DNA of 64,000 nt from Streptomyces sp. ADI96-02 (GTDB lineage Bacteria > Actinomycetota > Actinomycetes > Streptomycetales > Streptomycetaceae), in contig NZ_ML123034.1 of assembly GCF_003846185.1 (NCBI RefSeq), forward strand, positions 6,265,259 through 6,329,258, written 5' to 3'. The notes below the pieces were generated by a model. It was not told the DNA's origin. It worked only from the letters and a program-made list of their open reading frames with translations, and ran no database searches. A program made the position numbers and the translations under genes. Of the stretch, positions 57,068 to 64,000 are shown one piece after another. How positions within the stretch are numbered: the stretch's first letter is position 1; every line of letters begins with the position of its first letter.

Positions 57068-59566
57068 TCAGCCCCGCCGCAGCGCCTTCGCCAGATACGG
57101 GGCCGTACGGCTGCCCGCCGCGGCGGCGACCTCCGCCGCAGAGCCCGCCGCCACGATCCGGCCGCCCTCCGCACCTCCGCCCGGACCCAGGTCGAGGACG
57201 TGGTCCGCGCCCGCCACGACGGCCATGTCGTGCTCCACGACCACCACGGTGTTCCCCGCGTCGACCAGCCCGTGCAACTGCCGCATCAGCACCTCCACAT
57301 CGGCCGGATGCAGCCCCGTCGTCGGCTCGTCCAGCAGGTAGACGGTGTGCCCGCGGCGGGTGCGCTGGAGCTCGGCCGCCAGCTTGATGCGCTGCGCCTC
57401 GCCGCCGGACAGCTCCGTGGCGGGCTGACCCAGCCGCAGGTAGCCGAGGCCCACCTCCAGCAGGGTGCGCAGGGCGCGGGCGGCGGCGGGCGTGCCGGCG
57501 AAGAAGTCCGCCGCCGACTCCACCGTCAGGTCCAGCACCTGGGCGACGGTGAGCCCGCGCAGCGCGACCTCCAGCGTCGGCGGGTTGTAGCGCGCGCCGC
57601 GGCAGTCGGGACAGGGCGCGTACGTGCTGGGCAGGAACAGCAGCTCCACCGAGACGAACCCCTCGCCCTGGCACGTCTCGCACCGGCCGCCCGCCACGTT
57701 GAACGAGAACCGCCCGGCGGTGTAGCCCCGCTCGCGCGCGGTGTCCGTCTGCGCGAACAGCTTCCGTACGACGTCGAACAGCCCGGTGTACGTGGCCAGG
57801 TTGGAGCGGGGCGTCCGGCCGATCGGCTTCTGGTCGACCTGCACGAGCCGGTCCACCGCGTCGAGCCCGGTGGCCGAGGCGCAGAACCGGTCGCCCGCCG
57901 CGCCGTCCCCGTCGGTTCGCCGGTCCGCCAGGACGCCCGCGAGCACCTGTCCGACCAGGGTCGACTTCCCCGACCCCGAGACCCCGGTCACCGCCGTGAA
58001 CACGCCGAGCGGGAAGGCCGCGTCGACGCCGCGCACGTTGTGCCGCTCCACACCGGCCAGCCGCAGCCACCCCGTCGGCGTGCGCGGCTCGCGCGGGGGC
58101 TGCGGATCCTCGGCGAACAGGAACCGGCGCGTCGCGGACTCCGTCACCTTCGCCAGTCCCGCGGGCGGCCCGCTGTGCAGCACCCGCCCGCCGTGCTCGC
58201 CGGCCAGCGGGCCCACGTCCACCAGCCAGTCCGCCCGCCGCACCACGTCCATCTCGTGCTCCACCACGAAGACCGAGTTCCCGGCCTCCTTCAGCCTCCC
58301 GAGCACGGAGAGCAGGGACTCGGTGTCCGCCGGATGCAGCCCGGCGGACGGCTCGTCCAGCACGTAGACGACGCCGAAGAGCCCCGACCGCAGCTGGGTG
58401 GCGAGCCGCAGCCGCTGCAACTCCCCGGCGGAGAGCGTCGGAGCCGTCCGGTCCAGGCTCAGATAGCCGAGCCCCAGTTCCGTCACCGTGGCGATGCGGG
58501 CCAGCAGATCGCCCGTCAGCACCTGGGCCGTCCGCGCACCGCCGGCCGCGCTCCCACCGGCCGCACCCGGATCGTCGGCCGCACCCTGATCGTCGGACGC
58601 ACCCCGATCGTCCGGGCTCCCGCCGCTCACCGCCCCGGCCAGCACCTCGGCCAGCGCGGACAGCGGCAACCCGGCCAGCTCCGCGATGCTCCGCCCGGCG
58701 AAGGTGACGGCCATCGCCTCCGGCCGCAACCGGCTGCCGCCGCAGACCGGGCACGGCTCGCCGCGGAGGAAGCGCTCGGCCTTGGCCCGCAGGGTGCGGC
58801 TCCTGCTGTCGGCGAAGGTGTGCATCACGTAGCGCCGCGCACTCATGTACGTACCTTGGTACGGGCGTTGGATCCGGCCCGCGTCCCGCACCGGATGCAC
58901 CGTCACCACCGGCTGCTCGTCGGTGAACAGGATCCACTCCCGGTCCTTCGGGTCCAGCTCGCGCCATGGCCGGTCGACGTCGTGGCCCAGCGCGTCCAGC
59001 ACGTCGCGCAGGTTCTTGCCCTGCCACGCGCCGGGCCACGCCGCGATCGCCCCCTCGCGGATCGACAGTGACGGGTCCGGGACGAGCAGTGCCTCGTCCG
59101 TCCGGTGGATCCGCCCCAGGCCGTGGCACTCGGGGCAGGCTCCGGCCGCCGTGTTCGGCGAGAACGCGTCGGAGTCCAGCCGCTCCGCGCCCGCCGGATA
59201 CCGGCCCGCCCGGGAGAACAGCATCCGCAGCGAGTTGGAGAGGGTGGTCACCGTGCCCACCGACGACCGCTCGCCCGGCGCCGACCGCCGCTGCTCCAGC
59301 GACACCGCGGGCGGCAGCCCGGTGATCTCCCCGACGGCCGGCGCCCCGACCTGGTGGATGAGCCGGCGCGCGTACGGGGCGACCGACTCGAAGTAGCGCC
59401 GCTGCGCCTCGGCGTAGATCGTGCCGAACGCCAGCGAGGACTTCCCCGAGCCGGAGACGCCGGTGAAGACGGTGAGGGTGTCGCGCGGAATGTCGACGTG
59501 CACGTCCCGGAGGTTGTGCTCACGCGCGCCGCGCACCCGGACGTACGGATCGTGGGGGGAGTGCAT
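57068..59566 (-). CDS. UvrA2-type ABC ATPase (excinuclease A paralogue)
   Basis: An 832-residue tandem ABC protein. Walker A copies GVSGSGKSS (36-44) and GVSGSGKST (in the second half), signature LSAGELQRLRLATQL and LSGGEAQRIKLAAEL, Walker B VVYVLDEPSAGL and TVYLLDEPTTGL, zinc fingers CPECHGLG, CPVCGGS and CETCQGEG...CPDCRG. It is shorter than true UvrA (around 950 residues) because the UvrB-binding insertion is reduced; such class II UvrA proteins are linked to tolerance of DNA-binding drugs. A low-complexity linker (SPDDRGASDDQGAADDPGA) follows about residue 345. Housekeeping uvrA is presumably elsewhere. Start MHSPHDP. Confidence 0.9.
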   Translation of the reverse strand: MHSPHDPYVRVRGAREHNLRDVHVDIPRDTLTVFTGVSGSGKSSLAFGTIYAEAQRRYFESVAPYARRLIHQVGAPAVGEITGLPPAVSLEQRRSAPGERSSVGTVTTLSNSLRMLFSRAGRYPAGAERLDSDAFSPNTAAGACPECHGLGRIHRTDEALLVPDPSLSIREGAIAAWPGAWQGKNLRDVLDALGHDVDRPWRELDPKDREWILFTDEQPVVTVHPVRDAGRIQRPYQGTYMSARRYVMHTFADSRSRTLRAKAERFLRGEPCPVCGGSRLRPEAMAVTFAGRSIAELAGLPLSALAEVLAGAVSGGSPDDRGASDDQGAADDPGAAGGSAAGGARTAQVLTGDLLARIATVTELGLGYLSLDRTAPTLSAGELQRLRLATQLRSGLFGVVYVLDEPSAGLHPADTESLLSVLGRLKEAGNSVFVVEHEMDVVRRADWLVDVGPLAGEHGGRVLHSGPPAGLAKVTESATRRFLFAEDPQPPREPRTPTGWLRLAGVERHNVRGVDAAFPLGVFTAVTGVSGSGKSTLVGQVLAGVLADRRTDGDGAAGDRFCASATGLDAVDRLVQVDQKPIGRTPRSNLATYTGLFDVVRKLFAQTDTARERGYTAGRFSFNVAGGRCETCQGEGFVSVELLFLPSTYAPCPDCRGARYNPPTLEVALRGLTVAQVLDLTVESAADFFAGTPAAARALRTLLEVGLGYLRLGQPATELSGGEAQRIKLAAELQRTRRGHTVYLLDEPTTGLHPADVEVLMRQLHGLVDAGNTVVVVEHDMAVVAGADHVLDLGPGGGAEGGRIVAAGSAAEVAAAAGSRTAPYLAKALRRG

Positions 59567-59678
59567 GGTGCTCGGCTCCGTACGGGCGGGGGTCGGAAGG
59601 GACGAACAGTCCGATTCTAGGCGTCTGCGCAGGCGGGCGCGGAGTCGGCGGGCTTCCACCGCACCGGTGGGCGGGCTT

Positions 59679-60686
59679 CTACCGCGCCGGCGGGAGGTGT
59701 GCGAGGCGGGCGAGCCGCCGCAGCGAGTCCAGCAGGCCCGCGCGGTCGTACGTGCTGGTCGTGACCAGCACCTCGTCCGCCCCGGTCTCCTTCAGCGCCG
59801 TCTCCAGTTGCCCGGCCACCTGCTCCTCCGTGCCCCGGATGTGCCCGGTCAGCCCCTGCTCGTACAACTCCCGCTCCCGGGCCGTCATCGTGAGCGACTC
59901 GACGCGCTCGGCCGGGGCCAGCGGAGGGAAGACGCCGTGTGTACGCGAGTACGCCATGGCCCACGCCTCGGGAACCAGCAGCCGGCGCGCCTCCTGCCGC
60001 GTCCCGGCGACGGCGACGGTGCCCGAGACGATCACCTCGGGCCGCTCGGCGCGTGCCGAGGGGCGGAAGTCCCTGCGGTAGACCTCGATGGCGCGCAGCA
60101 CCTTGTCCCGGCCGCGCAGGTCGCCGATGACGAGCGGGAGCCCGGCCGCCGCCGCGACCGCCGCGCCGTCGCCGATCGCGAGGACGTAGGCGGGTATGCG
60201 CAGGCCCTCCGCCGGGCGGGCGTGCACCTGCGGATACGTCTGCTGTGTGCCGTCGATCCAGCCCAGCAGCTCGGCGAGCCGTCCGGGGAAGTCCTCGGCG
60301 TCCCGCTTGTCGTGGCCCAGGGCCCTGCGGATGCCGTCGGTGAATCCCACCGAGCGGCCGAGGCCCATGTCGACCCGGCCGGGGAAGAGGGAGGCGAGCA
60401 CCCCGAACTGCTCGGCGACGACGAGCGGCTGGTGATTGGGCAGCATCACCCCGCCGGTGCCCACCCGGATGGTGGAGGTCGCGCCCGCCACGGCGGCGGC
60501 CAGGACGGTCGGCGCCGATCCGGCGACCCCCGGCACGCTGTGGTGCTCGGAGACCCAGAAGCGGTGGTATCCGAGGGCTTCGACCTCCTGGGCCAGCCGC
60601 ACGGTGTCGCGCAGCGCCTGGGGACCGTCCTGTCCCTCGCGGGTACGGGAACGGTCGAGGAACGAGAACCGGGTCGCGGCGATCAC
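59679..60686 (-). CDS. Luciferase-like (LLM) flavin-dependent oxidoreductase
   Basis: A 335-residue TIM-barrel enzyme (bacterial luciferase family, group of YhbW/LLM monooxygenases). RFSFLDRSRTREGQDGPQALRDTVRLAQEVEALGYHRFWVSEHHSVPGVAGSAPTVLAAAVAGATSTIRVGTGGVMLPNHQPLVVAEQFGVLASLFPGRVDMGLGRS contains the typical EHH and GGVML motifs. FMN is expected as cosubstrate. GTG at 60686 has GGGGAGG eight bases ahead; the GTG at 60695 is three codons earlier but its site abuts it. Substrate unknown. Divergent from the HAD gene. Confidence 0.88.
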   Translation of the reverse strand: MIAATRFSFLDRSRTREGQDGPQALRDTVRLAQEVEALGYHRFWVSEHHSVPGVAGSAPTVLAAAVAGATSTIRVGTGGVMLPNHQPLVVAEQFGVLASLFPGRVDMGLGRSVGFTDGIRRALGHDKRDAEDFPGRLAELLGWIDGTQQTYPQVHARPAEGLRIPAYVLAIGDGAAVAAAAGLPLVIGDLRGRDKVLRAIEVYRRDFRPSARAERPEVIVSGTVAVAGTRQEARRLLVPEAWAMAYSRTHGVFPPLAPAERVESLTMTARERELYEQGLTGHIRGTEEQVAGQLETALKETGADEVLVTTSTYDRAGLLDSLRRLARLAHLPPAR

Positions 60687-60810
60687 AGAGCTCACCTCCC
60701 CTTCAACGCCCGCGGCCCGGCGCAATTCCCGCGGGCGGGTATGCGGGGATCCCGGTCCGCGCGGACGGCGGCCGGGCTTCCGGATCGCGGGACAGCCCTA
60801 AGCTGGGGGA

Positions 60811-61299
60811 GTGGACAAGGACGCACGGCCGTCGGCCGTATTCGACCTGGACGGCACGCTCGCCGACACCGCCCACCGTCAGCACTTCCTGGAGGGCGCG
60901 AAGCGCGACTGGCGGGGTTTCTTCGCCGCCGCCGTGGACGATCCGCCGCTGGCGGAGGGTGTGCGCATGGTGCTCGACAGCGCCGAGGCGTGCCGGATCG
61001 TGTACCTGACCGGGCGGCCCGAGCGCTGCCGTCGGGACACCGTCGACTGGCTGAGCCGGCAGGGGCTTCCCGCGGGCGAGCTGTTGATGCGCCGCGACGA
61101 CGACCGCAGGCCGGCGCGGCGGATGAAGCTGGACGTGTTGCGCCGGATGGGGCGGTCGCAGGAGGTGCGGATGCTCGTCGACGACGACGAGCTGGTCTGC
61201 GACGACGCGGAAGCGGCGGGGTTCGCGGTGGTACGGGCCCGCTGGGCCGACACGTCGGCGGCGCTCAAGGACGCGCAGGAGCGCGAAGGGCGCACCTGA
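60811..61299 (+). CDS. HAD-superfamily phosphatase
   Basis: A 162-residue protein. VFDLDGTLADTAHR gives the nucleophile and acid Asp (12, 14), VYLTGRPERCRRDTVDWLSRQG motif II, and MLVDDDELVCDDAEAAGF motif IV, with a conserved KLDVLRRM before it. The pattern resembles the phosphatase domain of polynucleotide kinase 3'-phosphatases; no kinase domain is attached. GTG start. Substrate (a nucleotide or 3'-phosphate end) is an inference. Confidence 0.85.
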   Translation: MDKDARPSAVFDLDGTLADTAHRQHFLEGAKRDWRGFFAAAVDDPPLAEGVRMVLDSAEACRIVYLTGRPERCRRDTVDWLSRQGLPAGELLMRRDDDRRPARRMKLDVLRRMGRSQEVRMLVDDDELVCDDAEAAGFAVVRARWADTSAALKDAQEREGRT

Positions 61300-61403
61300 C
61301 GGCGGGAGCGCATCCGGCCGCCGCCGGGCGAGGAGGCCCGCCTCTGAGCGAGGAGGCCCCGGCGGAAGCCCCGATCCTCCGGTGATGTCCGACGCGCGGC
61401 GCG

Positions 61404-61619
61404 TCAGTCGTTCCCGTCGAGCCGGAAGCCCACTTTCATCCCGACCTGGAAGTGCGCGATTCGGCCGTCTTCGATGTGGCCGCGCACCTGCACGATCTCG
61501 AACCAGTCGAGATTGTGCAACGTTTCCGCCGCTCTTGCCACGCCGTTGCGGATCGCGGCGTCCACTCCTTCTTCGGAGGTTCCTACGATCTCGGTGACCC
61601 GATAGGTGTGATTGGACAT
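61404..61619 (-). CDS. Dodecin flavoprotein
   Basis: A 71-residue protein, MSNHTYRVTEIVGTSEEGVDAAIRNGVARAAETLHNLDWFEIVQVRGHIEDGRIAHFQVGMKVGFRLDGND. It has the whole beta-alpha-beta-beta dodecin fold with the flavin-sandwich Trp in NLDWFEV-like LDWFEI and Gln in HFQVGMKV. Dodecamers store FMN, FAD or lumichrome-type flavins and may protect against light. Divergent from the solute-binding lipoprotein. Confidence 0.95.
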   Translation of the reverse strand: MSNHTYRVTEIVGTSEEGVDAAIRNGVARAAETLHNLDWFEIVQVRGHIEDGRIAHFQVGMKVGFRLDGND

Positions 61620-61821
61620 CTTATGTCTCCTCTCCTGTGGTCAGGTTGCCTCAATCCGCAGTGCGGCGCGAGGGGGCGAGTCGGGCGAATGAGGAGGAGC
61701 CCGCGCCTTGACCTACGCAATGGTCCATACCAAAATTCGGCCAAACGCCCGTGCGAGCACCGCCCGCAATCCCCCACACCGGGTTTTGATCTCGTCGTGC
61801 TGTTCCGCAGAAGGTGACCAA

Positions 61822-63075
61822 GTGAAGAACCGCGTACTCGCCGGAGCCGTCGCGCTCGTCTCGTCCGTCGCGCTCGGCGGATGCGGCTACTTCTCGGACT
61901 CGGGCGGCGGCGACCGCACGGTCACCGTCTGGCTGATGAAGGACAGCGTCTCGCCCGGCTTCCTGGAGAGGTTCACCGCCTCGTACGAGAAGGACAACCC
62001 CTCGATCGAGCTGGACTTCGAGATCCAGGAGTGGAGCGGCATCGGACCCAAGGTGATCGCGGCGCTGGAGGGCGACGACGCACCGGACGTCATCGAGGTC
62101 GGCAACACGCAGGTCGCGCAGTACGCGGAGAGCGGAGGTCTGCGCGACCTCACGCTCGAATCGATGCGGGACCTCGGCAGCGAGGACTGGCTGCCCGGCC
62201 TGGCGCAGCCCGGCAGCATCAACGGAGTCCAGTTCGGCATCCCGTGGTACGCGGCCAACCGTGTGGTGATCTACAACAAGGACCTCTTCGAGCAGGCCGG
62301 CATCGACTCCGTGCCGAAGACGCGAGCCGAGTGGACAGCCGCCGGCGAGAAGCTCAACACGCAGGGCAACCAAGGCATTTACCTCGCCGGTCAGAACTGG
62401 TACGTACTCGCCGGATTCATCTGGGACGAAGGCGGGGAGCTCGCCGAGGGAAGCGGCGGCGAGTGGCGGGGAGCGCTGGACAGCCCCCAGGCGCTCGCGG
62501 GCATGGACTTCTACAAGGAACTCCAGGCGCTCGGCGACGGCCCCCAGGACGCGGACGAGGAGCAGCCTCCGCAGACCGACGTGTTCGCCCGCGGAGACGT
62601 CGCCCAGATCATCTCCGTACCCGGAGCCGCCGCCCTCATCGAGCAGAAGAACCCCGAACTCAAGGGCAAGCTGGGCTACTTCCCCATTCCCGGGAAAACC
62701 TCCAAGGAGCCGGGCTCGGTCTTCACCGGCGGCTCCGACCTCATCGTGCCGAAGAACGCCGACCAGCGCAGCGCCGGCATCGACGTCGTCAAGGCACTGG
62801 CCGGCGAGACGTGGCAGAAGGAGCTCGCCACCACGATGAGCTACGTCCCCAACAAGCCCGCCCTCGCCCGCGTCATCGGGGGCGAGGAGGGCGCCGCCGC
62901 GCAGGCGGCGGGCGCCACCCGCGGCCGTGCCACCCCCAACTCGCCGCAGTGGGCCCGGGTCGAGGCGGAGAACCCGATCAAGCCGTACATGACGGCGGTC
63001 CTCCAGGGCGGCGACCCGGCCCGGGAGGCGAGGGCGGCCTCGGAGCGGATCACGGTGCTGCTCACCGGCGGCTGA
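61822..63075 (+). CDS. ABC sugar-type solute-binding lipoprotein (orphan)
   Basis: A 417-residue extracytoplasmic binding protein of cluster B (carbohydrate). GTG start gives VKNRVLAGAVALVSSVALGGCGYF with lipobox LGGC. TVTVWLMKDSVSPGFLERFTASYEKDNPSIELDFEIQEWSGIGPKVIAALEGDDAPDVIEVGNTQVAQYAESGGLRDL and INGVQFGIPWYAANRVVIYNKDLFEQAG are family signatures. No permease or ATPase genes follow (the next gene is egtD), so it must work with permeases elsewhere or be an orphan binder. AAGG seven bases before the GTG. Confidence 0.9.
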   Translation: MKNRVLAGAVALVSSVALGGCGYFSDSGGGDRTVTVWLMKDSVSPGFLERFTASYEKDNPSIELDFEIQEWSGIGPKVIAALEGDDAPDVIEVGNTQVAQYAESGGLRDLTLESMRDLGSEDWLPGLAQPGSINGVQFGIPWYAANRVVIYNKDLFEQAGIDSVPKTRAEWTAAGEKLNTQGNQGIYLAGQNWYVLAGFIWDEGGELAEGSGGEWRGALDSPQALAGMDFYKELQALGDGPQDADEEQPPQTDVFARGDVAQIISVPGAAALIEQKNPELKGKLGYFPIPGKTSKEPGSVFTGGSDLIVPKNADQRSAGIDVVKALAGETWQKELATTMSYVPNKPALARVIGGEEGAAAQAAGATRGRATPNSPQWARVEAENPIKPYMTAVLQGGDPAREARAASERITVLLTGG

Positions 63076-63077
63076 GG

Positions 63078-63161
63078 CCGCCGCACCGCCCCGGAACCGC
63101 CGCACCGCCCCGGAACCGCCGCACCACCCGGGAGCCACCGGAGCGGCCGGGCGGTGCGGCG
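63078..63161. terminator. Tandem repeats and hairpin between convergent genes
   Basis: Two exact 19-bp copies of CCGCCGCACCGCCCCGGAA (63078-63115) and a degenerate third, whose CGCCGCACCACCCGG (63117-63131) pairs with CCGGGCGGTGCGGCG (63147-63161) with one mismatch. Confidence 0.5.
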
Positions 63162-63174
63162 CGGGCGGCCGGGG

Positions 63175-64000
63175 TCAGACCGCCGTGGCCAGCGACAGGG
63201 CGAACCGCCCCGCCGAGTCCGTCCACCACTGAGCCAGCCGCAGCCCGGCGGCGGCCAGTTCGTCGCGCACGTCCTCCTTGCGGAACTTCGCCGAGACCTC
63301 CGTACGCAGTTCCTCACCGGCCTCGAACAGCACCGCCAGATCCAGCTCCCGGATCTTCACGCTGAGCGCCCGCCGGGCACGAAGCCGCATCTCGATCCAC
63401 CGGTTCTCCGGGTCCCACACGGCGACGTGGTCGAAGGCGTCGAGGGGGAAGTCGGCCGCCAGCTCGCGGTTGACGACGTTCAGCACGTTCTTGTTGAACT
63501 CCGCGGTCACCCCGGTCGCGTCGTCGTACGCCGCGACCAGCGTCTCCTCGTCCTTCACCAGATCGGTGCCGAGCAGCAGCGTGTCGCCAGGCGTGAGCAG
63601 GGAGCGCACCGACTGGAGGAAGGCGGCCCGCTCCTCGGGCAGCAGGTTGCCGATCGTTCCGCCGAGGAAGGCCACCAGGCGCGGCCCCGGAGTGCCGGGC
63701 AGTGCCAGCCCGCCGGTGAAGTCGGCGATCAGGGCGTGCACGGAGAGCTCGGGGCGCTCGGCCAGCAGCGCCTCGGCCGCCCCGGTCAGCGCGCTCTCGC
63801 TCACGTCCACCGGCACGTAACTGTGCAACCCGGGCAGGGCGTCCAGCAGATGACGGGTCTTCTCCGACGAACCGGAGCCCAGCTCGATGACGGTCCGGGC
63901 GCCCGACGCGGCGGCGATCTCCTCGGCGCGCGCCTCCAGGATCTCCCGCTCGGCCCGGGTCGGGTAGTACTCGGGGACCCGGGTGATCTCCTCGAACAGC
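63175..64000 (-). CDS. egtD: L-histidine N-alpha-methyltransferase EgtD (5' end beyond window)
   Basis: Trimethylates histidine to hercynine, first step of ergothioneine synthesis. Reading from the window edge, LFEEITRVPEYYPTRAEREIL, TVIELGSGSSEKTRHLLDAL (SAM motif), YVPVDVSESAL, FLGGTIGNLLPEER, LLGTDLVKD, AYDDATGVTAEFNKNVLNVVNRELAADF and the C-terminal WIEMRLRAR and FRKED match EgtD. The frame is open to base 64000, so about 275 of the usual 320 codons are present and the N terminus lies beyond it. egtABC are expected on the other side. Confidence 0.93.
   Translation of the reverse strand, partial: LFEEITRVPEYYPTRAEREILEARAEEIAAASGARTVIELGSGSSEKTRHLLDALPGLHSYVPVDVSESALTGAAEALLAERPELSVHALIADFTGGLALPGTPGPRLVAFLGGTIGNLLPEERAAFLQSVRSLLTPGDTLLLGTDLVKDEETLVAAYDDATGVTAEFNKNVLNVVNRELAADFPLDAFDHVAVWDPENRWIEMRLRARRALSVKIRELDLAVLFEAGEELRTEVSAKFRKEDVRDELAAAGLRLAQWWTDSAGRFALSLATAV

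Overview
The window is very GC-rich, uses GTG and TTG starts often, has purine-rich Shine-Dalgarno sites and many ATGA/GTGA stop-start overlaps. With a SigB-type sigma factor and its partner-switching proteins, an alpha-lytic-type secreted protease, an Rpf-like murein hydrolase, a menaquinone-type sdhCAB and a PAS-GGDEF-EAL protein, it is almost certainly chromosomal Streptomyces or a very close actinomycete. I see no rRNA, tRNA, CRISPR array, prophage or intact transposon; the only mobile trace is an IS110-like transposase fragment beside panD.

Layout. 0-10 kb: GNAT proteins, panD, a fold-III PLP decarboxylase next to a PucR regulator, an encapsulin with its DyP peroxidase cargo, and gnd. 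10-16 kb: a MurE paralogue behind a long leader with ten 7-bp repeats, an HD-domain hydrolase, a type-B esterase and a secreted serine protease with a palindromic operator. 16-20 kb: a three-domain murein hydrolase, a DMT exporter and a FhuF-like Fe-S protein. 20-28 kb: a stress-signalling block (STAS antagonist, MarR, aberrant PP2C phosphatase, RsbW-like kinase, response regulator, histidine kinase, response-regulator/PP2C fusion, SigB-type sigma factor), the middle genes stop-start coupled. 28-34 kb: an unusual zinc-ribbon SDR, a 58-residue small protein, a YndJ/DUF1990/lipase-maturation-factor operon and a DUF6777 lipoprotein sharing an intergenic region with two TetR-type palindromes 40 bp apart. 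34-42 kb: a PAS-GAF-PP2C-HATPase protein, an Fpg/Nei glycosylase and a LytTR regulator / small membrane protein / Na-solute symporter / LytS kinase operon. 42-49 kb: an envelope region with an ECF sigma factor, a mini zinc-finger anti-sigma protein, CapA, a decayed universal stress protein, a NodB deacetylase, a class F sortase beside two paralogous C-terminally anchored proteins, and DUF4239 with a proline-rich partner. 49-57 kb: a DUF574 methyltransferase coupled to an RmdA-like c-di-GMP enzyme, then a LysR regulator divergent from sdhCAB. 57-64 kb: a UvrA2-type ABC protein, an LLM oxidoreductase, a HAD phosphatase, dodecin, an orphan solute-binding lipoprotein and the 3' part of egtD, which runs off the window.

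Themes. Oxidative and envelope stress recur (encapsulated peroxidase, SigB-type cascade, ergothioneine, dodecin). Phosphatase/kinase partner switching appears in two blocks. The most novel-looking proposals are the class F sortase with two paralogous anchored proteins that lack a normally placed LPXTG/LAXTG motif, the zinc-ribbon SDR without its catalytic tyrosine, and the twin-palindrome control region at 33 kb.
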